A stretch of 64,000 bases of DNA from Streptococcus mitis subsp. hohhotensis (GTDB taxonomy: Bacteria; Bacillota; Bacilli; Lactobacillales; Streptococcaceae), in the NCBI RefSeq assembly GCF_020089495.2, contig NZ_JAIRCA020000003.1, positions 59,589-123,588 of the forward strand, read 5' to 3'. Of this stretch, positions 48,324-57,804 are shown piece after piece. The notes below the pieces were generated by a model that was given only the letters and a program-made list of their open reading frames with translations, did no database searches and had not been told where the DNA came from. The first letter of the stretch is position 1; every line of letters begins with the position of its first letter. A program made the position numbers and the translations under genes.

Positions 48324-50102
48324 TTAATTATCCTCTAAGTATAAATCTAATGCAAGTTTTCCATACTGCTTGGTATAACGATACCAGATATAAAGAAATT
48401 CACCTACTGGTTTTCCAACGCTTTCTTGGAACAGGGCCCACAAGAACCAATAATATGAAGTCACTGATACATAGGCAAAATAGTGACGTTTGGTTTTCTT
48501 GTCTGGAACTTCTTGTAGATAGATTTCAAGTACCTTTTCAGCTTCTTCCACTGTATAATTTGAACATCCAATAAAGGTCCCTAAATCTCCCGCTGGATCT
48601 CCCATACCAGAATATTCCCAATCAATCAAGCTCATTTCGCCATCTTCATTCAACAAGAAATTTGGGCTATAAGAATCTCCATGGCAGAGAACCTTTTTCG
48701 CTTGATCTTCTTGTAAAAGCTTCTCGAGAACTGAGACATTCTTATCCAACTCTTCAAGCCCATCAAATTCAAAACGATTGCTGGCTTTTAATTTTTGTCT
48801 AAAATCATCAATTCCCTCAAATTGATCAAAAGAATGATCCGTTTTTTCTCCAGATTGGTGCAAGCGTCTCAAGAGCTCCATTGCTTTTGCTACATCATCC
48901 CAATTATCATAATCTAGTTGCTTGGCGTTAGGAATAAATTCTGAAATTTTCCAGCCCTCATCCTTGTTCATAGCAACAAAAGTACGGTCAATCTTCAATT
49001 TTGTAGCAATTTCCATGGAAGCTGCCTCGCTAGCACGATCGATATAATTCTCCGTTCCTCTACCTGGATGACGGTAAACATATTTCTTTCCTAGACAGTC
49101 AAATGAAAACGAAGTGTTGGTTAAACCGTCTTTTAGGGGTTTAATATTGACAATATCTGAAGCTATACATCCTAATGTCTTACAGATGTTATCAATGATT
49201 TCCGAATTAGTATTCACCAAATAGTGTTCATCAAACTGACGCAACTCATCTAGTGAATCAAACTCCTTAACAATGTCTGCTGAATAATGCCGAGCTTCCA
49301 AAGGAAGTTCTTTGACGTGACGACTATAATAATCTTCCCAGAGCTGTTCGCGATACGGCTCATGTTTAAATTCAGTTTCCAAAATATCTACGAATTTTTC
49401 ACTAAATGCACGATCAAAATAAACGTGCCCCACCATAGCCCAAGTATTCGTCCCACCGATTTGAATATCGATAATCGTGTGATTGGAATCTTCCTTAGAG
49501 CAGTATTCGTCTGTGTCCCCTTCTGCAAATATAGTCGAATAATAACCTCTGTAAATGTATCGTTCAAACGGATTTTCTACAAAATAATTATCCGAAGAGC
49601 AGATATAAGTGTTGGAAAGTTGATCTCTGACTAGCATGAGAGAAGAACAGTTATTGTATTTGTAGTAATCATTATTCACAACGATTTTAACGCCAAACTT
49701 TTCTTCCAGATAGAACATTTTTTCTTGTAGATAACCTACAATAACGGTTATATCTTCTATTCCTGCTTCTTGCAGTTGTCTGATTTGCCTCTCTATCAAG
49801 CGTTCCCCCTTGACTTGAAGCAATCCTTTGGGAATTTCATAAGACAAAGGAGCAAAACGACTACTCATTCCAGCAGCCATTATAATAGCATTTTCTACTC
49901 GATAGGGTTCTAAAACGTTCTTGCCTAGTTCATTTAAGTGATGTTCCTCATCAATCCACTTCTCTTCTTTAAGTTTTCCAACCAATGCATTGACTGTTCC
50001 TAAAGATAAATCTAGCTGTTCAGCCAATTGTCTCTGCGTAAAGTTTTCGTCTTTGTGAATCAACAAAAAACGTAAAAGTTTAAATTGTTTTTCTGATAGC
50101 AT
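48324..50102 (-). CDS. winged-helix / cytidylyltransferase / choline kinase fusion
   Basis: This 592-residue protein joins three modules. Residues ~1-65 are a winged helix (FTQRQLAEQLDLSLGTVNAL). Residues ~70-300 are a LicC-like nucleotidyltransferase with MAAGMSSRFAP (75-85), PKGLL (91-95) and ICSSDNYF. Residues ~310-592 are a LicA-like kinase with CHGDSYSPNFLL (His474, Asp476, Asn481) and LIDWEY (Asp494). It could phosphorylate choline and form CDP-choline while controlling its own promoter. In pneumococcus LicA and LicC are separate proteins. Choline as substrate is inferred. Confidence 0.88.
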   Translation of the reverse strand: MLSEKQFKLLRFLLIHKDENFTQRQLAEQLDLSLGTVNALVGKLKEEKWIDEEHHLNELGKNVLEPYRVENAIIMAAGMSSRFAPLSYEIPKGLLQVKGERLIERQIRQLQEAGIEDITVIVGYLQEKMFYLEEKFGVKIVVNNDYYKYNNCSSLMLVRDQLSNTYICSSDNYFVENPFERYIYRGYYSTIFAEGDTDEYCSKEDSNHTIIDIQIGGTNTWAMVGHVYFDRAFSEKFVDILETEFKHEPYREQLWEDYYSRHVKELPLEARHYSADIVKEFDSLDELRQFDEHYLVNTNSEIIDNICKTLGCIASDIVNIKPLKDGLTNTSFSFDCLGKKYVYRHPGRGTENYIDRASEAASMEIATKLKIDRTFVAMNKDEGWKISEFIPNAKQLDYDNWDDVAKAMELLRRLHQSGEKTDHSFDQFEGIDDFRQKLKASNRFEFDGLEELDKNVSVLEKLLQEDQAKKVLCHGDSYSPNFLLNEDGEMSLIDWEYSGMGDPAGDLGTFIGCSNYTVEEAEKVLEIYLQEVPDKKTKRHYFAYVSVTSYYWFLWALFQESVGKPVGEFLYIWYRYTKQYGKLALDLYLEDN

Positions 50103-50140
50103 ATCCTTAACCTCTTTCGTTCAATATTTCTATCCATTCG

Positions 50141-50169
50141 ATTATACAATGAACATTTGTTTTTGTCAA
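50141..50169 (-). promoter_or_regulatory. consensus promoter of the fusion operon, operator candidate in spacer
   Basis: On the minus strand TTGACA (50164-50169) and TATAAT (50141-50146) match consensus fully and are 17 bases apart. The spacer contains an imperfect inverted repeat (ACAAATG-T-TCATTGT) that could bind the winged helix of the fusion protein. Confidence 0.75.
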
Positions 50170-51443
50170 GTTAGATTCTATATTAAGAAAATAGGGAACT
50201 ATAATATTTGCAGTGGGTAAATTCCCTATAGATATTATGAAGCCTATTTGTTGTAGAAAAAGTTCCGTAATATCTAGAATGAAAAATGACCAAACCATCA
50301 TTAGAAAGAATCGTATGGAACAATTAAATTAACAGGGATACCCACAAGGAAATCATCGCTAAACTGGATAATGATGCTCTATCTCGTCCTAATTGCGCTA
50401 GCCAAATTAAGAAATATGAGTTTCAAAAATTGTCTAAAATTCCTTACCTTGAAACAATTGGTATCCCCAATAGAACCCCTTCTTAGAAAAGCTGTTTCAA
50501 GTGCTATCATTGCTCGAAAATGACCCTCTCCAAAACTTCTCTCATCAATAAAAATTGAGCAAAAGTTGATTGAAAAGACTTCTATGACTGATATTGCACA
50601 TCAGCTGTCCATTTCAACTTCAACTGTCATTCGAAAACTCAATGACTTTCACTTTAATCATGATTTTTCTCGTCTTCCTGAGATTATGTCTTGGGACGAG
50701 TATGCCTTCACTAAGGGAAATATGAGTTTCATTGCGTAAGGTTTTGACAATCTCAATATCATCACTGTTCTTGAAAGTGGAACACAAGCTATCATAAGTA
50801 ATCATTTTCTGCGCTACGATAGAGCCGTTTGTTGTCAGGTGAAAATCATTACTATGGATATGTTTAGTCCTTACTATGACTTGGCTAAACTGCTTTTTTC
50901 CATGTACTAAAATCGTTCTAGATCGTTTTCATATTGTACAACATCTCAGCCGTGCTATGAGTCGTGTCCGTGTGCAAATCATGAACCAATTCGAGCGAAA
51001 ATCCCATAAATACAAAGCTATCAAACGTTACTGTAAGCTTATACAACAGGATAGTCGTAAACTGAGCGATAAGCGATTTTATCGCCCTACTTTTCGTATG
51101 CATCTAACCAACAAAGAGATTCTAGATAAGCTTTTGAGCTATTCAGAAGACTTGAGACACCACTACAATGTCTATCAGCTCTTGCTTTTTCACTTTCAGA
51201 ATAAGAAGCCAGACAAATTTTTCGGACTTATCGAGGACAATCTAAAGAAAGTTCATCCTCTTTGTCAAACTGTCTTTAAAATCTTTCTAAAGAACAAAGA
51301 GAAAATCGTCAATGCCCTTCAATTACCCTATTCCAACGCCAAATTAGAAGCGACCAATAATCTCATCAAGCTTATCAAACGAAATGCATTTGGATTTCGG
51401 AACTTTGAAAACTTCAAAAAACGGATTTTTATCGCTCTCAACA

Positions 51444-53471
51444 ATCGAGTAGGAGATAATCTCTAGCTCCTCTCACACCACCGTACGTGCCGTTCGGCAT
51501 ACGGCGGTTCAACTAAATTTTAACGCATGTCGTTCAAGGTAATAATCCAAACACGAAACCAGTCCACGTTTTTTAAGGACTGGTTTTGATATCGCACGTT
51601 TAAGTACCGATTTCTGAGCTACTAATTGATAGTGGTCGCCCCAGCCAGATACCTTATCTGCTATCCATTTAGGAACCCCTAACTTAAGCAATCCCCATAG
51701 TCGTCTAGATTTCTTCTTCCATTGCTTCCAGATAATCACTCGTAGGCGAGTACGTAAGCGCTCATCTATGCTGGTGACTATACTTTTCATATTTCCCAAT
51801 GAGAAATAGTTTATCCATCCTCGAATGGACAAATTCAGTTGCTCAATACGTCTTGTTAAGTCTATACTCCATTTCCTCTGTGTTAGTTTCTTCAATTTAA
51901 GCTTAAATCTCCGAACACTATCTTGATGGGGGTGGCTTTTCCAACCAGATGATGATTTCCAGAACCCAAAGCCTAAGTATTTCAACTCGCTTGGTCTGGT
52001 AATCTTAGTCTTGGTCATGTTTACTTTCAAACCTAGCCGTTTCTCAATAAAACGACTGACTGAATATATCACACGCTTAGCGGCTGCCTCGCTTCCGACC
52101 GTAATTACACAATCATCTGCGTAGCGCACAAATCGAAGTCCCCTCTTTTCTAATTCCTTGTCCAATTCATTAAGCATGACATTGGATAAGAGAGGAGATA
52201 AATTTCCTCCCTGTGGTGTACCAACTAGCGTTTTATGACGCTGACCGTTAATGATAACACCTGAATGAAGATACTTACGAATCAAGGATTCCGTATCTCC
52301 GTCTTCGATAATATTATGTACTAAGGACATCAATCTATCTTGAGGAACCGTATCGAAAAATTTCTCTAGGTCTATATCCACTATCCACTCATAGCCGTCA
52401 TTTAAGTACTCTAAGAGCTTCATGATAGATTTTTCACATGACCTATTTGGTCTGAAGCCATAACTCGTATCTGAGAAATGGGGGGTCACAAATGGGGCTA
52501 ATGACTTGGACAATGACCTGTTGAATCATTCTATCCATAACTGTTGGAATTCCTAGTTGACGGATGCCTTCGTTTGGTTTGGGAATCTCAACTCTAAGAA
52601 CTGGTTGAGGCTTATATTTTCTCTGTTTTATCAGTTCCTTAGTCAGGCGCCAGTTGTGTCTGAGATAGTCATCCATCTCTTCGATAGTAATTCTATCAAT
52701 CCCAGCTGAACCCTTATTGGATTTTACTTGATTGTGGGCTTCCAGCATATTTTCGCGTGATAAAATCTTATCTAGCAATTTTGACATGTGCGTATTCCTT
52801 TCTTGTTTTGATGCCTGAGGGACATCTTATATTGGTGAACCTTCACCCAGTCAATACGTGACAGAGTCCAGTTCTATAAAACTGCTCGTTTTACAGACAC
52901 AAGTGAAGTAGGATTACTTCGATTAGTTGGTCACCCCTTCGCTCCACTTCCATTACAGAAGCTTCCTCACTACTATGGGCTCGGCTGACTTCTCATAATT
53001 CGTTGTTACTACGCTTTCAGCGCTCATGAGACCTCACGGGATAAGTCGTACATCTTTCCTCGTTTATACAAGATACGAGGACGTTAAAAGGTTACAGTGA
53101 AAATAGGAAATCTGACGCAGAGTCTTTAGACTCTAGGAAGATTTATCTTTTTCACACAAACCTTAGTCCGAATTCAATTACTCTCGTGATTTACGCATAT
53201 AGATTACGACTACCTTTTTGTACTTTAGAGTTTTAAGCCCCCTTATCCACTATATACGCCTTACTATCACGTTCCTGTTCGTAGAGCCACGATGTCGCTA
53301 TCCCTTCCTCTGACGATTCTTATTTCTAGCGTCAGACTTAAAACGTTCTATCCCCAGACCGTTTTAATCCGCTACCTCACGATAGTCAGGCTTGGGAATC
53401 GCTATTGGGTTCACCAGTAGCGAGTGCCCACGGAGGACTTACACCTCAGATGCACGACATGCCCGTCGTAC
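51444..53471 (-). mobile_element. group IIC-like intron (2,028 bp)
   Basis: It is read on the minus strand. The 5' end at 53471 reads GTACGACGGGCATGTCGTGC. Domain V (51477-51510) has arms ACCGCCGTA and TACGGTGGT, and the 3' end (ATCTCCTACTCGAT) closes at 51444. It encodes one reverse transcriptase with maturase domain and no endonuclease. The upstream exon is a terminator hairpin with T run, the class C target. No target bases are duplicated. The intron is antisense to the transposase, so splicing cannot rescue it. Confidence 0.85.
51509..52787 (-). pseudogene. group II intron reverse transcriptase/maturase, one frameshift
   Basis: Two overlapping frames, 52787-52443 and 52513-51509, make one 425-residue protein if one base is removed from the C6 run at 52480-52485 (between QVISPI and the downstream PHFSDTSYGFRP). 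RT motifs include GTPQGGNLSPLLSNVMLNEL and FVRYADDCVI (YADD active site); the maturase X domain has RGWINYFSLGNM. The length fits class C RTs lacking an HNH domain. As written it is inactive, unless slippage or a sequencing error explains it. Confidence 0.87.
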
Positions 53472-53479
53472 TTAAAAAA

Positions 53480-53502
53480 GAAAGGACAAAATGTGTCCTT
53501 TC
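53480..53502 (-). terminator. IS terminator hairpin used as intron target
   Basis: GAAAGGACA and TGTCCTTTC form a perfect stem. In the intron orientation it is followed by TTTTTTAA and then the intron. On the plus strand it lies inside the last codons of the transposase gene. Confidence 0.8.
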
Positions 53503-53546
53503 TCGATCTTAGCTTTTCTTAAATCCACTACAGTTTACAAAGAGTT

Positions 53547-54167
53547 GACATATGTACATAATCTAACTGATAATTTCAACTTCCTTATAACTACACAAGC
53601 GATGAAATACTTCGCTTAAACTACTTCGATATTGATTATAGACTACTTTTCGTCTATATAAGATGTGATACTTACAGCGCCACTTTGTGTACGATAAACT
53701 ATGAGACTTTTGTACCATATTTTTTCACTTTTCGATTTACAGAAACAACTTTATTGTATCCCATTTGAAGTTTTTAGGCTATAACCTTCGACGCGCACCT
53801 AACGGAGCGAGAAGGATCAATAGTCACATAATTAAAACAAAGTACCCTTAGCTTTCTAAAAGAATAGTATAACTCCCTGACTTAGATTTTACATTAATAA
53901 AGTGGATGCGGATAATTTGGCAGCCATATTTAAAGGACATACAAGAAAACTAAATAATATTAAATTTCTTATTATTATGTTCCTCATGTATATCACACTT
54001 TCCTTCACCATCTCTACAGACTACAATTTGCAATATTTTCTGCTGATGTATAAAAAATTGGTCTTAGTAAACTAGAACTCCTTTTTGTGTCCAAGCTTGT
54101 ATAAGAATATCAATGTCCTAATCTCCTCAATAGACACTCACAAGATTTGTTCTCTCATAAAACAGAA
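53547..54167. other. intergenic stretch right of copy 2
   Basis: No complete gene is visible. A short plus-strand frame beginning VDADNLAAIFKGHTRKLNNI has no convincing start and may be a remnant. It also holds the region downstream of licD2, with no clear terminator. Confidence 0.45.
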
Positions 54168-54983
54168 TTACTTCTCCACCTTGCGAAAAGCTTTTATACT
54201 ATGACTATACCACTCCTGCATTTTTTTTGAAGGAAAAGTCATGTAATCGCCATACATCTGGGTTAAAAAGACATCATAATTTTTAGGAATTGGTAACATT
54301 CTTCCCTCAAACTCTGTTAAGATTAACTCTTTGAAAGTATTTATTTGGAAAACACCCTTCATTCCCTCTTTATCAACTCCAACCATTCCCTCATATTTCG
54401 GCTGTTCTACAACACTATTCTTAACTAACTTATCTATTTTCTTATAGAAGTATCTCGGATTGACAAATCTGAGAGCGTACCAGCTACATAATCTAAGAAA
54501 ATCTTTTAGTTTGCTGTCACCGTGAACTGCGCGTGATTTTTTGATATAAGCCAGTTGACGAAGAGCCACATACTTATAGCTCTTGTCGACAATGCTCAAA
54601 TCTGTAAAGCGATCAATTGGGAAGACATCGATAAAGAGACTGGTGTCATGGCGCTTGTACTTAACATGGTCTTCGATAACAGTAGAAGTGTCCAAAATCG
54701 ATGCGAAATTATGGAAGTACCAAGAAGAGGTATCGTAGGAAAGAACCTTGTAGCGAGGGTGATTTTCTTCCTCAATAATCTTCAATAAGCGCTCATAATC
54801 TTCACGATAAAGGGAAATATCAATATCATCGTCCCAGGGAATCATACCTTCGTGGCGGATAGCTCCAAGCATAGTTCCATAACTTAGAAAATAAGGAATA
54901 TCATGTTTCTTACAAGTCTCATCAATATAGTCTAGCAGGGCTAGTTGAATTTCTTTAATTTCTTCTTTTTCTAAATATTGCAT
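54168..54983 (-). CDS. licD2: phosphorylcholine transferase LicD2
   Basis: This 271-residue cytoplasmic enzyme transfers phosphocholine from CDP-choline to teichoic acid precursor sugars. The LicD signature is FLSYGTMLGAIRH (~30-42) followed by IPWDDDIDISLYREDY. The end reads LTQMYGDYMTFPSKK. The start MQYLEKEEI lies one base after the licD1 stop. It closely resembles pneumococcal LicD2. Confidence 0.93.
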   Translation of the reverse strand: MQYLEKEEIKEIQLALLDYIDETCKKHDIPYFLSYGTMLGAIRHEGMIPWDDDIDISLYREDYERLLKIIEEENHPRYKVLSYDTSSWYFHNFASILDTSTVIEDHVKYKRHDTSLFIDVFPIDRFTDLSIVDKSYKYVALRQLAYIKKSRAVHGDSKLKDFLRLCSWYALRFVNPRYFYKKIDKLVKNSVVEQPKYEGMVGVDKEGMKGVFQINTFKELILTEFEGRMLPIPKNYDVFLTQMYGDYMTFPSKKMQEWYSHSIKAFRKVEK

Positions 54984-54984
54984 C

Positions 54985-55788
54985 CTAATCCTCCAATTTA
55001 TAAGCGTGAAATTCATGACTGTAGAAGCGTTTTTCTTCTGGTGGTAGGGTCATATAATCTCCATAAAATTGTGTCAAAATAGTATCAAATTTTTCAGGTG
55101 CTGGAAGGCTTAAATTCTCAAATGGGAGATCGATTGTTTTATCAAAGGTACCACTTGGGAAGACTTCCTTTTCCTTAGATTTAGAAGGGATAAAAGCCAT
55201 ATACTGCCCATTATCACGACTATATTTTTGAATTTCTTTCTCGATTTTATTTGCAAAATAACGAGGAGAAACAGGTCGAAGGAGCAACCAAAAGGCTGTT
55301 CGTATCCAATCTTTTAAAAGGCTATCTTTATAGACAATATTTTTATGTTTGCTGAAAGACAGAAGTTTGAAGCTTTCCAGCTTATAACAAATATCAATGA
55401 CCTTAGGATCATCAAAGCGATCCATAGGGAAAATATCGATAAAAACACCAGACTCATAGGTTTTTGTATTCCGAGTATCAATAATTTTAGTTGTACTATC
55501 TGTTATTTTGATAAAGTTGTTAAAGTAGTTCTTATCTGTTTCTAAGGATAAAAGTTTGTATTTACTTTTTTCCTTTTGAAAAATGTTTATAAATCGTTGG
55601 TAGTCTTCTCGAGGCATGGACAGATCAATATCGTCGTCCCAAGGAATAAAGCCCTGATGTCGAACTGCCCCAATCAGAGTACCGTAGTTAATAATATAGT
55701 TGATATTGTGCTTTTTACAGAGAGTATCAATATAATCCAAAATTTCTAATTCAATCTGTTTGGCATCTTCAATGGTTAGTTGTTTCAT
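54985..55788 (-). CDS. licD1: phosphorylcholine transferase LicD1
   Basis: This 267-residue relative of LicD2 has YIINYGTLIGAVRHQGFIPW, the DDDID acid cluster and LTQFYGDYMTLPPEEK. In pneumococcus LicD1 and LicD2 add choline to two N-acetylgalactosamine residues of the repeat. It lies 9 bases after tacF and is coupled to licD2. Confidence 0.93.
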   Translation of the reverse strand: MKQLTIEDAKQIELEILDYIDTLCKKHNINYIINYGTLIGAVRHQGFIPWDDDIDLSMPREDYQRFINIFQKEKSKYKLLSLETDKNYFNNFIKITDSTTKIIDTRNTKTYESGVFIDIFPMDRFDDPKVIDICYKLESFKLLSFSKHKNIVYKDSLLKDWIRTAFWLLLRPVSPRYFANKIEKEIQKYSRDNGQYMAFIPSKSKEKEVFPSGTFDKTIDLPFENLSLPAPEKFDTILTQFYGDYMTLPPEEKRFYSHEFHAYKLED

Positions 55789-55797
55789 TCTAAACTC

Positions 55798-57285
55798 CTA
55801 TGATCTTTTGAATTTATTTTTTAAGGCTAGGACATGGTTTAAAAATTCATAGAAAATGCTATCTTTGGTGAAGACAAGTAGACCAATATAAGAGATGGCT
55901 GATAGCAAGACAATCAAACCAGTATTAATCAAAAATGGCAAATTAATGACCATATCCACAGGATACAAGAAATTAATCAGGAAATAAATTCCTACAAAGG
56001 AAAGTGAAAAGAGCGAGTATCGAACAGTATAGCTAAAGATATGTCCTAAGTGGATGAGCTGTTTTCTATGGATGAAAATGATATAGAAAACAAGCAGAGA
56101 GGCCTCTGATAGCATAGTTGTCAGTAAGTAGTATTCAGGAGCCACGATATGGTTGAAAAAGAGGAGACTATTTAAGCCCAAATTGAGCAATCCTGCAAAG
56201 ACTGTGTAGACTGTGATTCGTTTTTCATAGCCATTTGTAAAGAGAATTTGGGAACCAAGAATGGTATCAAGTGCCAGGATGATCGTACGAAAAGCGAAGA
56301 GAGAGGTTAAGATACCGCCTCCGATATATTTTTCACTACCATAAAGTAGGATAGCATTTGGTCCTAAAACCATGAGTCCGAAACTGAGTGGAATGATAAA
56401 GAAGTTAAAGATTCGACTTCCTCTGTTAACCAGAGAAACATAGGCTTCTTTGTCTCCTTTACCCAAATAGTAACTGAGACGAGGCACACTCACTCCGATA
56501 GCTCCTGTTACAACCCCAGCTATAACGGTCACAATTCGTTGAGCCATGGTATAGTAACTAACGTTGACATCAATCCCTGTTTTAACGAGGAAGAGACGAT
56601 CCAAAAAAGTGAAGAGCATATTGGCATTTGCAAAGACTAACATGGCTGTTAGAGGGAGAAAGAGCGGTTTAAAATCACTTATGTGAATCTTAACAAGCTT
56701 AATGTCTCTTTTAATCCAAAAATAACTAATCAGATAGTTAATCAGTGTCGATAAACTCATCACAAGTGTATAGACAACAATATCGTGTTCATTTTTGACA
56801 AACAGGAAAATAGAGACCAGCATCAGGATACGGATGAAGGCAGTCTTGTAAAAGAGAAAACTGTAATTTTCCAGAGCTTCATTGACCCACTCGATTGAAA
56901 AAATCTGGGCAATGAGCTGAATCCCCATAACAAGGTAGACTTTTTTGACGATTGGATTATCAGTAAAGAAGAGAGGATAAGCTAGGATATAGACAGCAGT
57001 AGTCAAAATTGTACAAGCTATGCACAAATAAAAAAGACTAGAGAAGGTTCTATTCAGATCTTTTTTGTTATCCTTGACATTACTGATGGCCCGTAAACCG
57101 TAGTTATAGACCCCATAAGTCGCAAAGGGCAAGAAAAATGACAAAATAGTGTCAACTGAGTTGAAGTAACCATAGTCAGTTCGGTCCAAGAGACGCGCGA
57201 CGTAGGTACCAGTTAAGATGGGAAAAATAATATTCAAGACACGAATTCCCATGTAAGATAGAGCATTTAATTTTATACTTTTCAT
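55798..57285 (-). CDS. tacF: teichoic acid precursor flippase TacF
   Basis: This 495-residue membrane protein has about 14 spans and matches pneumococcal TacF in length and sequence as I remember it (MKSIKLNALSYMGIRVLNI, SYYLGKGDKEAYVSLVNRG). It moves the choline-bearing precursor across the membrane; in pneumococcus point changes here relieve choline dependence. The order tacF-licD1-licD2 is that of the pneumococcal lic2 region. It heads the operon. Confidence 0.93.
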   Translation of the reverse strand: MKSIKLNALSYMGIRVLNIIFPILTGTYVARLLDRTDYGYFNSVDTILSFFLPFATYGVYNYGLRAISNVKDNKKDLNRTFSSLFYLCIACTILTTAVYILAYPLFFTDNPIVKKVYLVMGIQLIAQIFSIEWVNEALENYSFLFYKTAFIRILMLVSIFLFVKNEHDIVVYTLVMSLSTLINYLISYFWIKRDIKLVKIHISDFKPLFLPLTAMLVFANANMLFTFLDRLFLVKTGIDVNVSYYTMAQRIVTVIAGVVTGAIGVSVPRLSYYLGKGDKEAYVSLVNRGSRIFNFFIIPLSFGLMVLGPNAILLYGSEKYIGGGILTSLFAFRTIILALDTILGSQILFTNGYEKRITVYTVFAGLLNLGLNSLLFFNHIVAPEYYLLTTMLSEASLLVFYIIFIHRKQLIHLGHIFSYTVRYSLFSLSFVGIYFLINFLYPVDMVINLPFLINTGLIVLLSAISYIGLLVFTKDSIFYEFLNHVLALKNKFKRS

Positions 57286-57804
57286 TCAATTTACCTCGTT
57301 TTTCATTATATCATAAAGTTAGTTAAAATAACTCTTTTGTTTTCAACAACTAGTCTTTAATTATTTTAAAAAATTTTTAGGAACTCAAATCCTCAAAAAC
57401 TTAAGATTAAAAACTAATTTTTTGAGGATTTCAAATAAAATTTATTGAACTTTAACCAAGGACAAATATATCGTTTAAAAAGCAAAAACTCCAATTGGGA
57501 TTGAAAATACAAAAATTATTAAGTCTTAATTATTTAGTTACAGTACGATAATTATAATAAGATTGAAAGTTTATGATTTATATCTTTCATAGAAGTCTTT
57601 TCAATTAACTTTTAAGTAATCTTTGAATTGAGAATCTAACGGATTTGTTGATATTCTTTACTAGAGGACTCTCCGTGACTACCATCTTCTAACAAGACAA
57701 CAAAATAGACTCCATAATATTATAGGGAGGGTACCCACTACAAATATTATAGAGCCTCAAAATCGACTCTTCGCCAACTTTAAAGACACAATGTATCAGG
57801 ATGC
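57286..57804. other. intergenic stretch before tacF with IS remnant and hairpin
   Basis: No gene is visible. It contains a hairpin with arms AAATCCTCAAAAA and TTTTTTGAGGATTT (57388-57432) and an IS end remnant (57695-57756). The tacF promoter should lie here but no strong match stands out. Confidence 0.5.
57695..57756 (-). repeat. solo left end of an ISL3-type element
   Basis: Read on the minus strand it starts GGCTCTATAATATTTGTAGT and continues GGGTACCCTCCCTATAATAT, which aligns with the left ends of both ISL3 copies for about 60 bases. No transposase follows. This is the third footprint of the same IS type in the region. Confidence 0.8.

Larger units (their letters stand above)
50314..53512 (+). 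pseudogene. ISL3-family transposase, decayed and interrupted
   Basis: It starts ATGGAACAATTA, then lacks about 70 bases compared with copy 1, and has several frame changes and stops. A long part is still open at 50876-51443 (RSHKYKAIKRYCKLIQQDS ... NNLIKLIKRNAFGFRNF). After the intron it would resume with NIKKERTKCVLSRS and the stop at 53512. It cannot encode an active transposase. Confidence 0.85.
50195..53546. mobile_element. ISL3-family (IS1167-type) element, copy 2, split by group II intron
   Basis: The left end is GGAACTATAATATTTGCAGT and on; the right end, read inward, is AACTCTTTGTAAACTGTAGT. The element is badly decayed, with an internal deletion after the first codons, and is interrupted at 51443/53472 by an intron. 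With the intron removed the IS sequence is continuous and equal in length to copy 1 there. Confidence 0.85.

Noticed and set aside
51444..53471. Retron or diversity-generating retroelement
   Set aside because: The RT has a maturase X domain, domain V and a terminator target typical of group II introns; there is no template/variable repeat pair or msr/msd-like RNA.
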